From Flavobacteriaceae bacterium (GTDB lineage: Bacteria; Bacteroidota; Bacteroidia; Flavobacteriales; Flavobacteriaceae), in contig JADHLZ010000003.1 in the NCBI GenBank assembly GCA_016780345.1, positions 1 to 64,000 on the forward strand: a stretch of 64,000 nt of DNA. Reading direction: 5' to 3'. Under the pieces are notes generated by a model that searched no databases, had not been told where the DNA came from, and saw only the letters and a list, made by a program, of their open reading frames with translations. Positions 8,996 through 18,746 of this stretch are shown here, in pieces. The translations under genes and the position numbers were made by a program. Within the stretch, counting starts at the first letter, position 1. Each line of letters starts with the position of its first letter.

Positions 8996-11563
8996 CTAAA
9001 AGTTTTGACCGATCACAAAATGCGTTTCCCAACCGTGAGATTTTAAATCTCCAGCATATTGACTATCAAATCCATAACCAAAATCGATTCCAAGTAGCCC
9101 AAAAGCTGGCATGAAAATTCTAATCCCAAGGCCAGCAGATCTTTTGGAATTAAAAGGATTAAAATCTCTAAATTTATCGTAACCATTTCCAGATTCTAAA
9201 AATGATAAAGCAAAAATTGAAGCAGCTGGCTTTAATGAAATAGGATACCTTAGTTCAAGAGAAAATTTATTGTATATAGTTGATCCATCTTGACTAGACA
9301 GAGACTGATTAGGATATCCTCTTAAACTAACTGTTTCTCTTCCATCCATAGCATATTGAGACATACCATCACCACCAAGAAAAAATCTATCAAATGGGAT
9401 TACTCCTCTACTATTATTGTAAGCTCCTAAGAATCCAAATTCAGCATGAGTTCTGAGTACAAATTTGTCAATTAATCTAGTATACCATGTACCATTAAAC
9501 TTAATTTTGTAAAATTCTAGCCATTTAAACTTTTCTTGATCAATTTTTGCTTGATTAGGTGTTCCATCTTCATTTTGATATTCAGGTTGATTTTCTAAGT
9601 TATCATAATCAATATCGTTAAAAAGAGAATATGGTAGTGAAAGCTTTGCACTTATTGAAAACTGAGATCCACCAAGAGGAAATACTGGGTTTACAAATGT
9701 ATTGTCTCTTAATAAATTAACCTCATAGAAAATATTATTAGATTGTCCGTCTCCAAAGGTGAATAATCCAGTGTAGTAATTACTTAAATTATAGTATTGG
9801 TAACCAATTGATTGTCTTAAAACAAAATAGTCATCAGGAACTCTTAGTTTTTTTGCAATACCAATTTGAGCACCTGTTATTTCAAAAAATTGATTTTTAT
9901 TTGCTTGACCAGTAAAATAATCGTAGCGATATTGCTTAGTTCGTGAAATAGAGGTAGAAAATGATACAGGTTGTTTGCCTCCAAGCCAGGGTTCAGAAAA
10001 AGAAAAACTTGCTGTATTGTAAAAACGATTCGCTTGTAATCTAAGAGACAAGGCTTGACCATCTCCCATAGGTAATGGCTTAAATCTACTTTTATCTTTT
10101 AATCCCGAGACCGAAAAATTATTAAATGATAGCCCTAAAGTACCAATAAACCCACCACCTCCGTATCCACCTTGAAGTTCTACTTGACTGGCACCTTTTT
10201 CAACTAAACCATATTCAATATCAACAGTTCCGTTATTTGGATCTACATTTTTAAAATCAGGACTAATTTGTTCAGGGTCAAAGAATCCTATCTGGCCTAA
10301 TTCTCTTACAGTTCTAACAACCTGATCTTTACTATATAGGTCTCCAGGCTTGGTTCTTAGTTCCCTATAAATTACATGATCATTTGTTCTAGTATTTCCA
10401 ACTACACTTATTTTATTAAAATAAGCTGGTTTACCTTCAACAATTCTAATTTCAAAATTAATTGTATCGTTTTCAACAGATACTTCAACTGGATTTATAC
10501 TTGAAAATAAGTATCCATTATTTTGATATAAGTTAGTTAAATCTTCACCGTCTGGTTTTGTATTATCCGCAATTCTCTTTTTTAAAAGGACACCATTGTA
10601 TGTATCTCCCTTATATAAACCTAAAGCTCTGGATAGTATATTATCTGAATAAACAGAATTTCCTAAAAAGGTAATATCACCAAAATAATATTTGTTTCCT
10701 TCTTCTAAATCGATATTAATTGTAATATTATTTTTTTCAGTTATGACAGTATCAGCAATTATTCTAGCATCTCTATATCCCTTCTCTTTATAAAAATCTA
10801 GAATAGTTGTTAAATCTTCTTTATAGTCTTTTTCAATAAATTTTGATTTTTTCCAAAATCTTCCAAATAACTTTGATTTGGTGTTTTTCATCTTCTTTTT
10901 GAGTTTTGAAGATTTAGCTAATTCATTTCCCTTAAAATTTATTTTTTTTACTTTTACTCTGTCTCCTAAATCTACTTTTATGATCATTTTACTAAAGTTT
11001 ACTTCAGATGTATCAGGTATTACGTTAATAGCCACTTTTGTATTTAAAAAACCATCTTTTTTATATTTATTTATAATGTAATTCTTAGTTGTTTTAATGA
11101 AGTTTTCAGTAATTTTTTTTCCTTTTTTTAATTCAGTATCAGAGACTATGGTTTCAATTTTTGATTTTTTTAATCCAGTAATCTTAAATTCAGACAATGT
11201 GGGAAGTTCAGTAATCTCAATTTGAATCGTAGCTTCTTCATCTTCAATATCTGTCAAATAAAAATTAATATCACCAAATAAATCAAGCTTCCATAACTTA
11301 CTTATGATTGCGCTTATTTCTTCTCCAGGTATTCTGATTTTTTGTCCCTTTTTAAGTCCAGTATACGTAATTACAGTTTGTTCATTAAAATTTTTGAGTC
11401 CTACAACAGTAATATCTTTTAAAATATATTCATTTCCCTTAATATAATTTGTTTCTTGTGAATAGGATTTAATACCTAAAATCAATATAAAAAACAGTCC
11501 AACAATCTTAAAGTTGTTTGGGAGATTCAATTTATTTTTTGTTTTATTCATTAATTTTTCCAA
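8996..11563 (-). CDS. bamA: Outer membrane protein assembly factor BamA (Omp85)
   Basis: 855 aa in the ORF track. The more likely start is the internal Met five codons in (MNKTKNKLNLPNNF, base 11551), which leaves a normal signal peptide ending KSYSQ. Five POTRA domains occupy roughly 40-440 (for example YILKDITVVGLKNFNEQTVITYTGLKKG and YFNKISVVGNTRTNDHVIYRELRTKPGDLYS). A 16-strand barrel follows with the Omp85 motif RGYPNQSLS around residue 735, and the chain ends in FVIGQNF with a C-terminal aromatic. It folds and inserts outer-membrane barrels. It overlaps the end of uppS and precedes two ompH chaperone genes. Confidence 0.96.
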   Translation of the reverse strand: MEKLMNKTKNKLNLPNNFKIVGLFFILILGIKSYSQETNYIKGNEYILKDITVVGLKNFNEQTVITYTGLKKGQKIRIPGEEISAIISKLWKLDLFGDINFYLTDIEDEEATIQIEITELPTLSEFKITGLKKSKIETIVSDTELKKGKKITENFIKTTKNYIINKYKKDGFLNTKVAINVIPDTSEVNFSKMIIKVDLGDRVKVKKINFKGNELAKSSKLKKKMKNTKSKLFGRFWKKSKFIEKDYKEDLTTILDFYKEKGYRDARIIADTVITEKNNITINIDLEEGNKYYFGDITFLGNSVYSDNILSRALGLYKGDTYNGVLLKKRIADNTKPDGEDLTNLYQNNGYLFSSINPVEVSVENDTINFEIRIVEGKPAYFNKISVVGNTRTNDHVIYRELRTKPGDLYSKDQVVRTVRELGQIGFFDPEQISPDFKNVDPNNGTVDIEYGLVEKGASQVELQGGYGGGGFIGTLGLSFNNFSVSGLKDKSRFKPLPMGDGQALSLRLQANRFYNTASFSFSEPWLGGKQPVSFSTSISRTKQYRYDYFTGQANKNQFFEITGAQIGIAKKLRVPDDYFVLRQSIGYQYYNLSNYYTGLFTFGDGQSNNIFYEVNLLRDNTFVNPVFPLGGSQFSISAKLSLPYSLFNDIDYDNLENQPEYQNEDGTPNQAKIDQEKFKWLEFYKIKFNGTWYTRLIDKFVLRTHAEFGFLGAYNNSRGVIPFDRFFLGGDGMSQYAMDGRETVSLRGYPNQSLSSQDGSTIYNKFSLELRYPISLKPAASIFALSFLESGNGYDKFRDFNPFNSKRSAGLGIRIFMPAFGLLGIDFGYGFDSQYAGDLKSHGWETHFVIGQNF

Positions 11564-12266
11564 ATCTTCTTTCTCTTTTTTGAAAATTCACAATCGCTTC
11601 AAAAAAATCTTTTTCCTTAAAATCAGGCCAAAGTATGTCAGTAAAGTACAATTCCGCATAAGCAATTTGCCAAAGTAAAAAATTACTTACTCTACTTTCT
11701 CCTCCAGTTCTAATCAAAAGATCAACGTTTGGTAAATTTCGGGTGTAAAGATGCTCATTTATTATCTTTTCATCAATATTTTTTTCAGAAATTATGTTAT
11801 TTTTAACTTTAATTGATACTTCTTTGATTGCTTTTATTAATTCTTGACGCGAACCATAGCTAATTGCAAGATTCAAATTCAATTTATTATTATTTTTTGT
11901 GCTCAAAATTATTTCTTCAAGTTTTTCTTTTGGCTTTTTATTTAAACTTTCTAATTCTCCAAATACATTAACTTTTATATCATTTTTAATTAATGATTTC
12001 TTTTGGTTTTTTATGGTGTAAACTAACAGATCCATTAAAGCACTTACCTCAAATTTTGGCCTTTTCCAGTTTTCTGTTGAAAAAACATATAGAGTTAAAT
12101 TTTTAATTCCAAGTCTAATTGATGCATCTATACACTCCTTTACTGAATTTGTTCCATTTTCATGACCAAACGCTCTTTTTTTTCCAATTTGTTTTGCCCA
12201 ACGTCCATTACCATCCATTATTATGGCAACGTGTTTGGGTATATGACCATTTAAAATATTATTCAT
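11544..12266 (-). CDS. uppS: Isoprenyl transferase (undecaprenyl diphosphate synthase)
   Basis: 240 aa. All cis-prenyltransferase signatures are present: HVAIIMDGNGRWAKQIGKKRAFGHENG near the N-terminus with the catalytic Asp, the central ISYGSRQELIKA, and the C-terminal LIRTGGESRVSNFLLWQIAYAELYF. It extends farnesyl diphosphate with isopentenyl units to the C55 carrier lipid for peptidoglycan and surface polysaccharide. It lies between the porG-like gene (6-base gap) and bamA (overlapping), the standard order in Bacteroidota. Confidence 0.96.
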   Translation of the reverse strand: MNNILNGHIPKHVAIIMDGNGRWAKQIGKKRAFGHENGTNSVKECIDASIRLGIKNLTLYVFSTENWKRPKFEVSALMDLLVYTIKNQKKSLIKNDIKVNVFGELESLNKKPKEKLEEIILSTKNNNKLNLNLAISYGSRQELIKAIKEVSIKVKNNIISEKNIDEKIINEHLYTRNLPNVDLLIRTGGESRVSNFLLWQIAYAELYFTDILWPDFKEKDFFEAIVNFQKRERRFGKINE

Positions 12267-12272
12267 AACAAT

Positions 12273-13016
12273 TTAGTTGGGACAATAGCATTTTTTAGAG
12301 CCAAAAATATAGGTTAAACTAATACCTGTAAACACGTACCAATCTTGACTCAAGGTAGATCCGAAATAATATGAAGAAGTTTTTAGTTTATCTCCAGGTT
12401 GACTCCCATCTAAGTTATCAGTAAAACTATGGCTTGCTGTTATTTCAAATGAAAATATAAAATCATTAAGTGGCTTGATCTTGTATCCAAGAGTAATTGG
12501 TAAAGATATATTAGAGTCATCACCATATTGGCTAGCTTCAAATTCTCCAATCCCGTATCTTAATGGATCATACTCAAAAACTGAAATTCCTGTACTAACA
12601 TATGGTGTCATTTGAAATGAGGAGTCTAAAACATCAAATTTTAAAAAATTGAAATCTAAGCCAAGTCCAAATTCTATAACTCTATTTCTAAAATAGAGAC
12701 CTCTTTCTTTTCGGTAATCAACTGTATTTGACCAATTATCAGAGCTTCCAATTCTGGCATAATTAAATTTTGCTCTTGCAGAAATTCTATCATTAAAATT
12801 CTTTCTATATATAATTCCAGCCACAAAATTATTTGATGCATTATATGAGAAGGGACTAATGTAAGTTGTAGGACCAACATCTCCTATGTAGTTTGCTCCT
12901 CCCGCAAAAAATCCGATTTCATTATTTTGAGAAAAAATACTTGTTATAATAAATAAGGAAAGTATGTTAATATTTTTTCTGATCATGTTTTGTGGTGTAA
13001 ATATAAATAAATTCAA
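12273..13016 (-). CDS. porG: PorG-like outer membrane protein of the type IX secretion system (DUF6089 family)
   Basis: 247 aa as an ORF. The internal start at base 12986 (MIRKNINILSLFIITSIFSQ) gives a cleaner signal peptide and is preferred. The mature part is a predicted eight-strand beta barrel starting NEIGFFAGGANYIGDVGPTTYISP, the opening typical of DUF6089 proteins, and ending with a cysteine-containing tail GSKKCYCPN. In Porphyromonas gingivalis the DUF6089 protein PorG tethers the PorK-PorN ring of the type IX secretion system and is encoded beside uppS, Omp85 and ompH, the same order as here. The assignment rests on family resemblance plus this synteny. Confidence 0.8.
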   Translation of the reverse strand: MNLFIFTPQNMIRKNINILSLFIITSIFSQNNEIGFFAGGANYIGDVGPTTYISPFSYNASNNFVAGIIYRKNFNDRISARAKFNYARIGSSDNWSNTVDYRKERGLYFRNRVIEFGLGLDFNFLKFDVLDSSFQMTPYVSTGISVFEYDPLRYGIGEFEASQYGDDSNISLPITLGYKIKPLNDFIFSFEITASHSFTDNLDGSQPGDKLKTSSYYFGSTLSQDWYVFTGISLTYIFGSKKCYCPN

Positions 13017-13021
13017 TTTTG

Positions 13022-13915
13022 CTATAAATTCCTTTTATCTTCTCCCCAAAGAAGTTTATTTCTTAAAGTTTTATAAAAACTATTATTAGAAAGTGAAGCT
13101 AATTTAATTTTAAAATCAGCTTTCTTAATGTTTATTTTGGTATTGTTTCTTAATGAAATAATCTTAGAATCAAGAGAAAGAAGATGTGAGTCTTCACGAC
13201 CTTCAACCGAGATTTCTATATTAGTTTTATCTGAAATTATTAATGGTCTAGCGTTTAAATTATGTGGAGCTATTGGAGTTATAGAAAAGGTTTTACTTTT
13301 CGGAGTCATTATTGGACCACCGCAACTTAAAGAATATCCTGTAGATCCTGTTGGGGTAGAAATTATTAAACCATCAGCCCAATAAGTATTTAAGTATTCA
13401 CCATCTAAATTGGTTTTAATTTCAATCATTGAAGTTGTATTTTTTCTACTAACGCTTACCTCATTTAATGCATAATTAAAATCTTGAAAATTTGAATAAT
13501 TTTCAACTTCTACACTTAACAAACTTCTTTCCTCAAATTTAAAATTACCTTCAAAAACTTTAATTAGTTCAGAATTTAATTTTTTTTGACTTATTGTAGC
13601 TAAAAATCCCAACCTGCCAGAATTTATACCCATAATTGGAATTTCTAAATTTCTTACAAAAGTGATGGATCTTAAAAGAGTTCCATCTCCACCAATAGTG
13701 ATCATCAAATCTATTGAATTATCTAGTTGATTAAAATTTGTAAAAACACTGTTTTTATGCTTTTGATTAATTATAGAATTAAAGTTTTTTTCAATAATTA
13801 TTTGATGATTTTTATGTTTTGCAATTTTTAAAAGCTCCAAAAATATTTTTACAGAAATATCGTCGTTGGATTGTCCATAAATTGCAATTTTCATTTTAAT
13901 CTCTTTTGTTTGCAA
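13022..13915 (-). CDS. nadK: NAD kinase
   Basis: 297 aa as an ORF; the likelier start is the Met at codon 8 (MKIAIYGQSND, base 13894), which matches the usual family N-terminus. The GGDGTLL motif (ATP binding and catalysis, around residue 75) and the NAD-binding PTGSTGYSLSCGGP (around residue 185) are intact. It phosphorylates NAD to NADP in the cytoplasm. It heads the minus-strand block nadK-porG-uppS-bamA-ompH-ompH, with 6 bases to porG. It is divergent from pdxJ, which shares the short upstream region. Confidence 0.95.
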   Translation of the reverse strand: MQTKEIKMKIAIYGQSNDDISVKIFLELLKIAKHKNHQIIIEKNFNSIINQKHKNSVFTNFNQLDNSIDLMITIGGDGTLLRSITFVRNLEIPIMGINSGRLGFLATISQKKLNSELIKVFEGNFKFEERSLLSVEVENYSNFQDFNYALNEVSVSRKNTTSMIEIKTNLDGEYLNTYWADGLIISTPTGSTGYSLSCGGPIMTPKSKTFSITPIAPHNLNARPLIISDKTNIEISVEGREDSHLLSLDSKIISLRNNTKINIKKADFKIKLASLSNNSFYKTLRNKLLWGEDKRNL

Positions 13916-13959
13916 ATTAATTAAAATAACAGATAATAAATCTTTAATTTTGAAAAATT

Positions 13960-14685
13960 ATGACAAAATTAAGTGTTAATATAAACAAGATAGCAACAAT
14001 TAGAAATGCCAGGGGAGGGAATAATCCAAATTTAGTTCAAATGGCTAAAGATATTCAATCTTATGGCGCCAATGGGATTACAATTCATCCCAGACCAGAC
14101 CAAAGACACATTACCTATAATGACGCGAGGACTCTTACAGATTTTATAACTACTGAGTTCAATATTGAAGGAAATCCAATTGAAAAATTTGTAGAGCTAG
14201 TTTGTAATGTGAAACCAGATCAAGTAACCTTAGTTCCTGATAGTATTGACGCTCTAACTTCTAATGCAGGCTGGGATACAATATCTAATAGATCTTTTTT
14301 AAAAGAGGTTATCACTGAATTTAAAAACAATAATATTAGAACCTCAATCTTTATTGATACAAATCATCAATTTATTGAAGGAGCAAAAGATGTTGGAGCT
14401 GATAGAATTGAATTATATACAGAATCATATGCTGTTAATTTTGAAAAAAACAATCTCAATGAAATTAAGAAATATATAGATGCATCATTTTATGCAAACA
14501 GCATTGGACTAGGCGTTAACGCCGGTCACGATTTAAATCTTGAAAACATTAATTTTTTCGTTAAGGAAATACCATTTTTAGATGAAGTTTCTATTGGGCA
14601 TGCTATAGTTTGTGAAGCTCTTTATCTAGGAATGGAAAATGTGATTAACATGTATCTTGAAAAAATAAATAATGCTCTTAAATAG
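13960..14685 (+). CDS. pdxJ: Pyridoxine 5'-phosphate synthase
   Basis: 241 aa, the family's normal size. Motifs include KLSVNINKIATIRNARGGNNPN at the N-terminus, the ring-closure site ITIHPRPDQRHI, and the phosphate-binding end VSIGHAIVCEALYLGME. PdxJ condenses 1-deoxyxylulose 5-phosphate with 3-amino-2-oxopropyl phosphate to make pyridoxine 5'-phosphate. A TAATTTTG box 8 bases before the ATG resembles a -7 element but sits so close that the leader would be very short. The next gene starts inside its last codons. Confidence 0.95.
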   Translation: MTKLSVNINKIATIRNARGGNNPNLVQMAKDIQSYGANGITIHPRPDQRHITYNDARTLTDFITTEFNIEGNPIEKFVELVCNVKPDQVTLVPDSIDALTSNAGWDTISNRSFLKEVITEFKNNNIRTSIFIDTNHQFIEGAKDVGADRIELYTESYAVNFEKNNLNEIKKYIDASFYANSIGLGVNAGHDLNLENINFFVKEIPFLDEVSIGHAIVCEALYLGMENVINMYLEKINNALK

Positions 14686-15442
14686 TAAAATTAGTGGTTC
14701 TGGAAACCATGTTTTAATAGTTTTACATGGTTTTTTGGGAATGTTAGACAATTGGAAATCTTTTGCAAAAAGAATGGACCAAAATAAATACCAAATCCAT
14801 TTAGTGGATCAAAGAAATCATGGTAAAAGTTTTCATAGTAATTTATTTAATTATGAAATTTTAGCAACAGATCTAAAGAATTATATTGACCATTATAAGA
14901 TTAAAAAATTTTCTTTGATTGGTCATTCAATGGGAGGTAAAACTGCCATGATGTTTTCAAGTATGTATCCCCAATTAATTAAAAAATTAATTATAGTTGA
15001 TATTTTACCAATATATTACAGTAATGATTATGATAAAATTATAGATTCTTTAAAATCATTGGATCTTAAAAAATTGGTAAGTAGAGTTAATATTGACAAG
15101 GCACTAGAATCAGAATTTAAAGAACCTGCATTTAGAGCTTTTTTACTTAAGAATTTATACAGAGTTAATAAAGATGAACTTGCTTTCAAAATTGATTTGG
15201 ACATAATTTCAAATAATTTAAATGAAGTGGAAAAATCGTTACCAACAGATCTATATTTTAGTGGAAAGACTTTATTTATAAAGGGTCAAAAATCAGATTA
15301 TATAAATAAAATAAATAGCTCATTACTTAAAAAAGTATTTCCTGATCACAAAATTGTTGAAGTTCAAAAGGCTGGACATTGGGTTCATGCTGAAAATTTA
15401 GAAGGTTTTGTAAATGAAACTGAATTGTTTTTAGAATCTTAA
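14672..15442 (+). CDS. Alpha/beta-fold hydrolase (YbfF-like esterase)
   Basis: 256 aa. Features of the alpha/beta hydrolase fold are the oxyanion region VLHGFLGMLDNW, the nucleophile elbow GHSMGG (Ser about residue 90) and the catalytic His in AGHWVHAE near the end. No signal peptide, so it is cytoplasmic. The gene overlaps pdxJ by 14 bases, a pairing often seen in Flavobacteriia. It most resembles small acyl-ester hydrolases such as E. coli YbfF. The physiological substrate is not known. Confidence 0.88.
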   Translation: MLLNSKISGSGNHVLIVLHGFLGMLDNWKSFAKRMDQNKYQIHLVDQRNHGKSFHSNLFNYEILATDLKNYIDHYKIKKFSLIGHSMGGKTAMMFSSMYPQLIKKLIIVDILPIYYSNDYDKIIDSLKSLDLKKLVSRVNIDKALESEFKEPAFRAFLLKNLYRVNKDELAFKIDLDIISNNLNEVEKSLPTDLYFSGKTLFIKGQKSDYINKINSSLLKKVFPDHKIVEVQKAGHWVHAENLEGFVNETELFLES

Positions 15443-15445
15443 AAG

Positions 15446-15476
15446 TTGCCGAACTTTAAGAAAAGAGCTACTTTTG
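15446..15476 (+). promoter_or_regulatory. Bacteroidota-type promoter for tig-clpP-clpX
   Basis: TTG at 15446-15448 and TACTTTTG at 15469-15476 are separated by 20 bases, matching the Bacteroidota sigma-A pattern TTTG / TAnnTTTG. The box ends 20 bases before the trigger factor ATG, leaving a short plausible leader. Confidence 0.6.
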
Positions 15477-15496
15477 CCACCTAATTTTAAAAAATC

Positions 15497-16822
15497 ATGA
15501 AGGTTTCAAAAAAAGATATTGATAAGTTAAATTCCGTTCTTTCGGTTGAGATTCAAAAAAAAGATTATGAATCCAACGTAGATAAAGTTTTAAAAGATTA
15601 CAGAAAAAGAGCGAATATCCCTGGTTTTAGAAAAGGACATACCCCAATTGGTTTAATAAAAAAACAATATGGAATGTCTGTTAAAGTTGATGAAATAAAC
15701 AAACTAATGCAGAAGAGCTTATCAGAGTATCTAAACATTGAAAAATTGGCAATTTTAGGAAATCCAATCCCCGTTGAAAAAAATGAAATCGATTGGAATT
15801 CTGATGTGTTATCTTTTGACTTTGAAATTGGTTTATCTCCAGAATTCGATGTTAATTTAAAAAATAAAAAAGCAATTCTCTCTTACGAGATTGATGTAGA
15901 TAAGAAAATGATTGATGATCAAATTAAAAACATACAGAATCAGTATGGAAAATTGGTTTCCAGAGATAAAGTTGAAGATGGTTTTGAAATTAACGGAACA
16001 TTTAGTAACGAAGAATTTGAGGTTGAAAATAGATCTAATTTTAAGTTAGAAAATATTAAAGGTAAATCTAACCAAGAAATTTTTTTGGGTCTAAAAGTTG
16101 GCGAATCAATTATTTTAAAAACTAAGGACTTATTTAAAAACGAATCTGATTTATCATTTCATTTAAAACTTAATGACGAGAACAAAGACAAAATAAAAAC
16201 AGTTAATTTTTCTTTAAATGAAATAAACGAAAGACAACCTGCTGATTTAGATCAGGAATTGTTTGATAAATTATTTGGGAAAGACAGTGTAAAGACTGTA
16301 ACCGAACTTAAGAAAAAGTTAAAAAGTGATGCAGAATCAAATTTTGTTAATCAAACTGATCAAAAATTATTAAATGATGTGACCGAATATTTAATTGAAA
16401 ACACAAAATTTAATTTACCAGATGAATTTTTAAAAAAATGGATGCAAACTGCTGGAGAGAAGAAGTTAAGTGTAGTTGAAGCGGAATCGGAATATGAAAA
16501 GTCTGAAAAGGGTTTAAGGTATCAATTGATTGAAGCTAAGTTAATTGAACAGAACGACATTAAAATTGATCCTAGTCAAATTAAAAATTTCGCGAAGGAA
16601 TTGATTAAATCTCAAATGAAACAATATGGTCAAAATAATCCTGATGAAAAGGAATTAGAATCCATATCTCAAAGAATTCTTTCAAACAAAGAGGAAGTAA
16701 AAAGAATTTCTGATCAATTGTTAAGTAAAAAACTAATTGAATTATTTAAATCAAATCTAAAGTTCAAAAACAATAAAGTCACTTATGATAAATTCATTGA
16801 AATGGCTTATGCTAAAAAATAA
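15497..16822 (+). CDS. tig: Trigger factor (ribosome-associated chaperone)
   Basis: 441 aa. The N-terminal ribosome-binding domain carries a form of the signature loop (YRKRANIPGFRKGHTPIGLIKKQYG, residues about 35-60; the family motif is GFRxGxxP). A weakly conserved FKBP-like middle domain (about 150-245) and a long helical C-terminal arm follow. Trigger factor binds beside the ribosome exit tunnel and shields nascent chains. The central PPIase domain looks eroded, as is usual in Bacteroidota. It heads an operon-like run with clpP (31-base gap) and clpX. Confidence 0.93.
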   Translation: MKVSKKDIDKLNSVLSVEIQKKDYESNVDKVLKDYRKRANIPGFRKGHTPIGLIKKQYGMSVKVDEINKLMQKSLSEYLNIEKLAILGNPIPVEKNEIDWNSDVLSFDFEIGLSPEFDVNLKNKKAILSYEIDVDKKMIDDQIKNIQNQYGKLVSRDKVEDGFEINGTFSNEEFEVENRSNFKLENIKGKSNQEIFLGLKVGESIILKTKDLFKNESDLSFHLKLNDENKDKIKTVNFSLNEINERQPADLDQELFDKLFGKDSVKTVTELKKKLKSDAESNFVNQTDQKLLNDVTEYLIENTKFNLPDEFLKKWMQTAGEKKLSVVEAESEYEKSEKGLRYQLIEAKLIEQNDIKIDPSQIKNFAKELIKSQMKQYGQNNPDEKELESISQRILSNKEEVKRISDQLLSKKLIELFKSNLKFKNNKVTYDKFIEMAYAKK

Positions 16823-16853
16823 CTAACTTTAGAATAATTAAAATTAATGATCT

Positions 16854-17513
16854 ATGGATTACTCGAAGGAATTTAAAAAATATTCAATAAAACATCATGG
16901 TATAAATTCTCTATATTATGACAAATTAGTCAGTAGTATGACTCCTTATATTATTGAAGAAAGACAACTGAACGTAGCGCAAATGGATGTTTTTTCAAGG
17001 CTTATGATGGACAGAATAATTTTTTTGGGAACTGGTATTAACGATTCAATAGCTAATATAATTCAAGCTCAATTACTTTTTTTAGAGAGTACAGATAAAG
17101 ATAAAGACATTCAAATATATATCAATTCACCAGGTGGATCTGTCTACGCTGGTTTAGGTATTTACGATACAATGCAATTTATAAATCCTGAGGTTGCCAC
17201 AATATGCACAGGAATTGCAGCTTCAATGGCTGCAGTTTTACTATGTGCTGGACAAAATGGAAAACGATCTGGATTAACTCATTCAAGAGTTATGATTCAT
17301 CAGCCTTTGGGTGGTGCACAAGGTCAAGCTTCTGATATTGAGATAACGGCCAGAGAAATAGGAAAGTTAAAAAAGGAATTATACGAAATTATTGCAAATC
17401 ATTCTGGTCAAAAATATGATAAAGTTTATAAGGATAGTGATAGAGATTACTGGATGAAAGCACAGGAAGCTAAAAAATATGGTATGATTGACGAAGTTTT
17501 AACAAAAAAATAA
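16854..17513 (+). CDS. clpP: ATP-dependent Clp protease proteolytic subunit
   Basis: 219 aa. The catalytic triad is in place: Ser in GIAASMAAVLLCAG, His in MIHQPLGGAQGQASD, and Asp in DRDYWMKAQEAKKYGMIDEV. The Gly-rich YINSPGGSVYAGLGIYD strand is typical. Fourteen copies form the barrel that degrades proteins fed in by ClpX. A start at the track's Met gives a propeptide of normal size. It is followed after 3 bases by clpX, the standard pairing. Confidence 0.97.
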   Translation: MDYSKEFKKYSIKHHGINSLYYDKLVSSMTPYIIEERQLNVAQMDVFSRLMMDRIIFLGTGINDSIANIIQAQLLFLESTDKDKDIQIYINSPGGSVYAGLGIYDTMQFINPEVATICTGIAASMAAVLLCAGQNGKRSGLTHSRVMIHQPLGGAQGQASDIEITAREIGKLKKELYEIIANHSGQKYDKVYKDSDRDYWMKAQEAKKYGMIDEVLTKK

Positions 17514-17516
17514 TTA

Positions 17517-18746
17517 ATGTCAGATCAAAACTTGTTATGTTCTTTTTGTGGTTTATCTAAAACACAAACTAACCTACTTGTAGCTGGTCAAGAAGCACAT
17601 ATTTGCGACAGCTGTATTGAACAAGCATACAATATAATTATTGAGGAATCTAAAAGAGATGAATCATCAAACCAGTCTGAAAATCATAAAATTGCTAAAC
17701 CTAAGGAAATAAAAGCTTTTTTAGATGAATATGTTATAGGTCAAGATTATACAAAAAAAATAATTTCAGTAGCTGTTTACAATCACTACAAAAGATTGAA
17801 TCAAATAAACAAAAAAAATGGTGTTGAAATTGATAAAAGTAATATTCTAATCGTTGGTGAAACAGGCACAGGTAAAACTTTAATTGCAAAAACTATAGCT
17901 AAAATGTTGGATGTTCCATTGGCTATTGTTGATGCTACTGTTTTAACCGAGGCAGGATATGTAGGCGAGGATGTTGAAACCATATTAACGAGACTTCTTC
18001 AGGCGTCTGATTATAATAAGGAAAAAGCAGAAAGAGGTATTGTTTTTATTGATGAAATTGATAAAATTGCTCGAAAAAGTGATAATCCGTCTATTACTAG
18101 AGATGTTTCTGGAGAAGGTGTTCAGCAAGCTTTATTAAAATTGTTGGAAGGTACTGTTGTAAATGTTCCTCCAAAGGGAGGAAGAAAGCATCCTGATCAA
18201 AAATTTATTGAATTAAATACTCAAAATATCCTTTTCATTGCCGGAGGGGCATTTGATGGAATTGAAAAGGTGATTTCAAAAAGATTAAATATGCAAGTTG
18301 TTGGATATAAAAATCCTTCTTCGAAAAGAGTTGATATTAAAAATATTTTATCGTTTATTTCACCAAAAGACTTAAAAGATTTTGGACTCATTCCAGAAAT
18401 ATTAGGTCGATTACCTGTGCTGTCTTACATGAATTCTTTAGACAAAAGTACTTTAAGATCTATTTTAACAGATCCAAAAAATTCTCTAATCAAACAATAC
18501 AAAAAATTATTTGATATTGATGGAATTAAACTGTCATTTAGTGAAGAAGGATTGGAGTACATCGTCGATAAAGCATTTGAATTTAATTTAGGTGCTAGAG
18601 GGCTAAGATCTATATGTGAATTAATTTTAAATGATGCAATGTATGAGTTGCCAAGTACTAATAGAAAAAAACTTAATGTTGATAAAACATATATTTCAAA
18701 AAAATTATCACATTCAAGTTTAAACGTTTTAAAAGTAGCTTCTTAA
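17517..18746 (+). CDS. clpX: ATP-dependent Clp protease ATP-binding subunit ClpX
   Basis: 409 aa. An N-terminal four-cysteine zinc domain (CSFCGLS ... HICDSCI) is followed by an AAA+ module with Walker A GETGTGKT, the GYVGEDVE pore loop, Walker [11 protein letters not shown], and sensor regions [11 protein letters not shown]. ClpX hexamers unfold tagged substrates and pass them to ClpP, whose gene lies immediately upstream. The 3' end overlaps the convergent GH3-family gene by 4 bases. Confidence 0.97.
   Translation: MSDQNLLCSFCGLSKTQTNLLVAGQEAHICDSCIEQAYNIIIEESKRDESSNQSENHKIAKPKEIKAFLDEYVIGQDYTKKIISVAVYNHYKRLNQINKKNGVEIDKSNILIVGETGTGKTLIAKTIAKMLDVPLAIVDATVLTEAGYVGEDVETILTRLLQASDYNKEKAERGIVFIDEIDKIARKSDNPSITRDVSGEGVQQALLKLLEGTVVNVPPKGGRKHPDQKFIELNTQNILFIAGGAFDGIEKVISKRLNMQVVGYKNPSSKRVDIKNILSFISPKDLKDFGLIPEILGRLPVLSYMNSLDKSTLRSILTDPKNSLIKQYKKLFDIDGIKLSFSEEGLEYIVDKAFEFNLGARGLRSICELILNDAMYELPSTNRKKLNVDKTYISKKLSHSSLNVLKVAS

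Noticed and set aside
13945-13952. TAATTTTG box before pdxJ
   Set aside because: Only 7 bases from the start codon and without a -33 element at proper spacing; not listed as a promoter.
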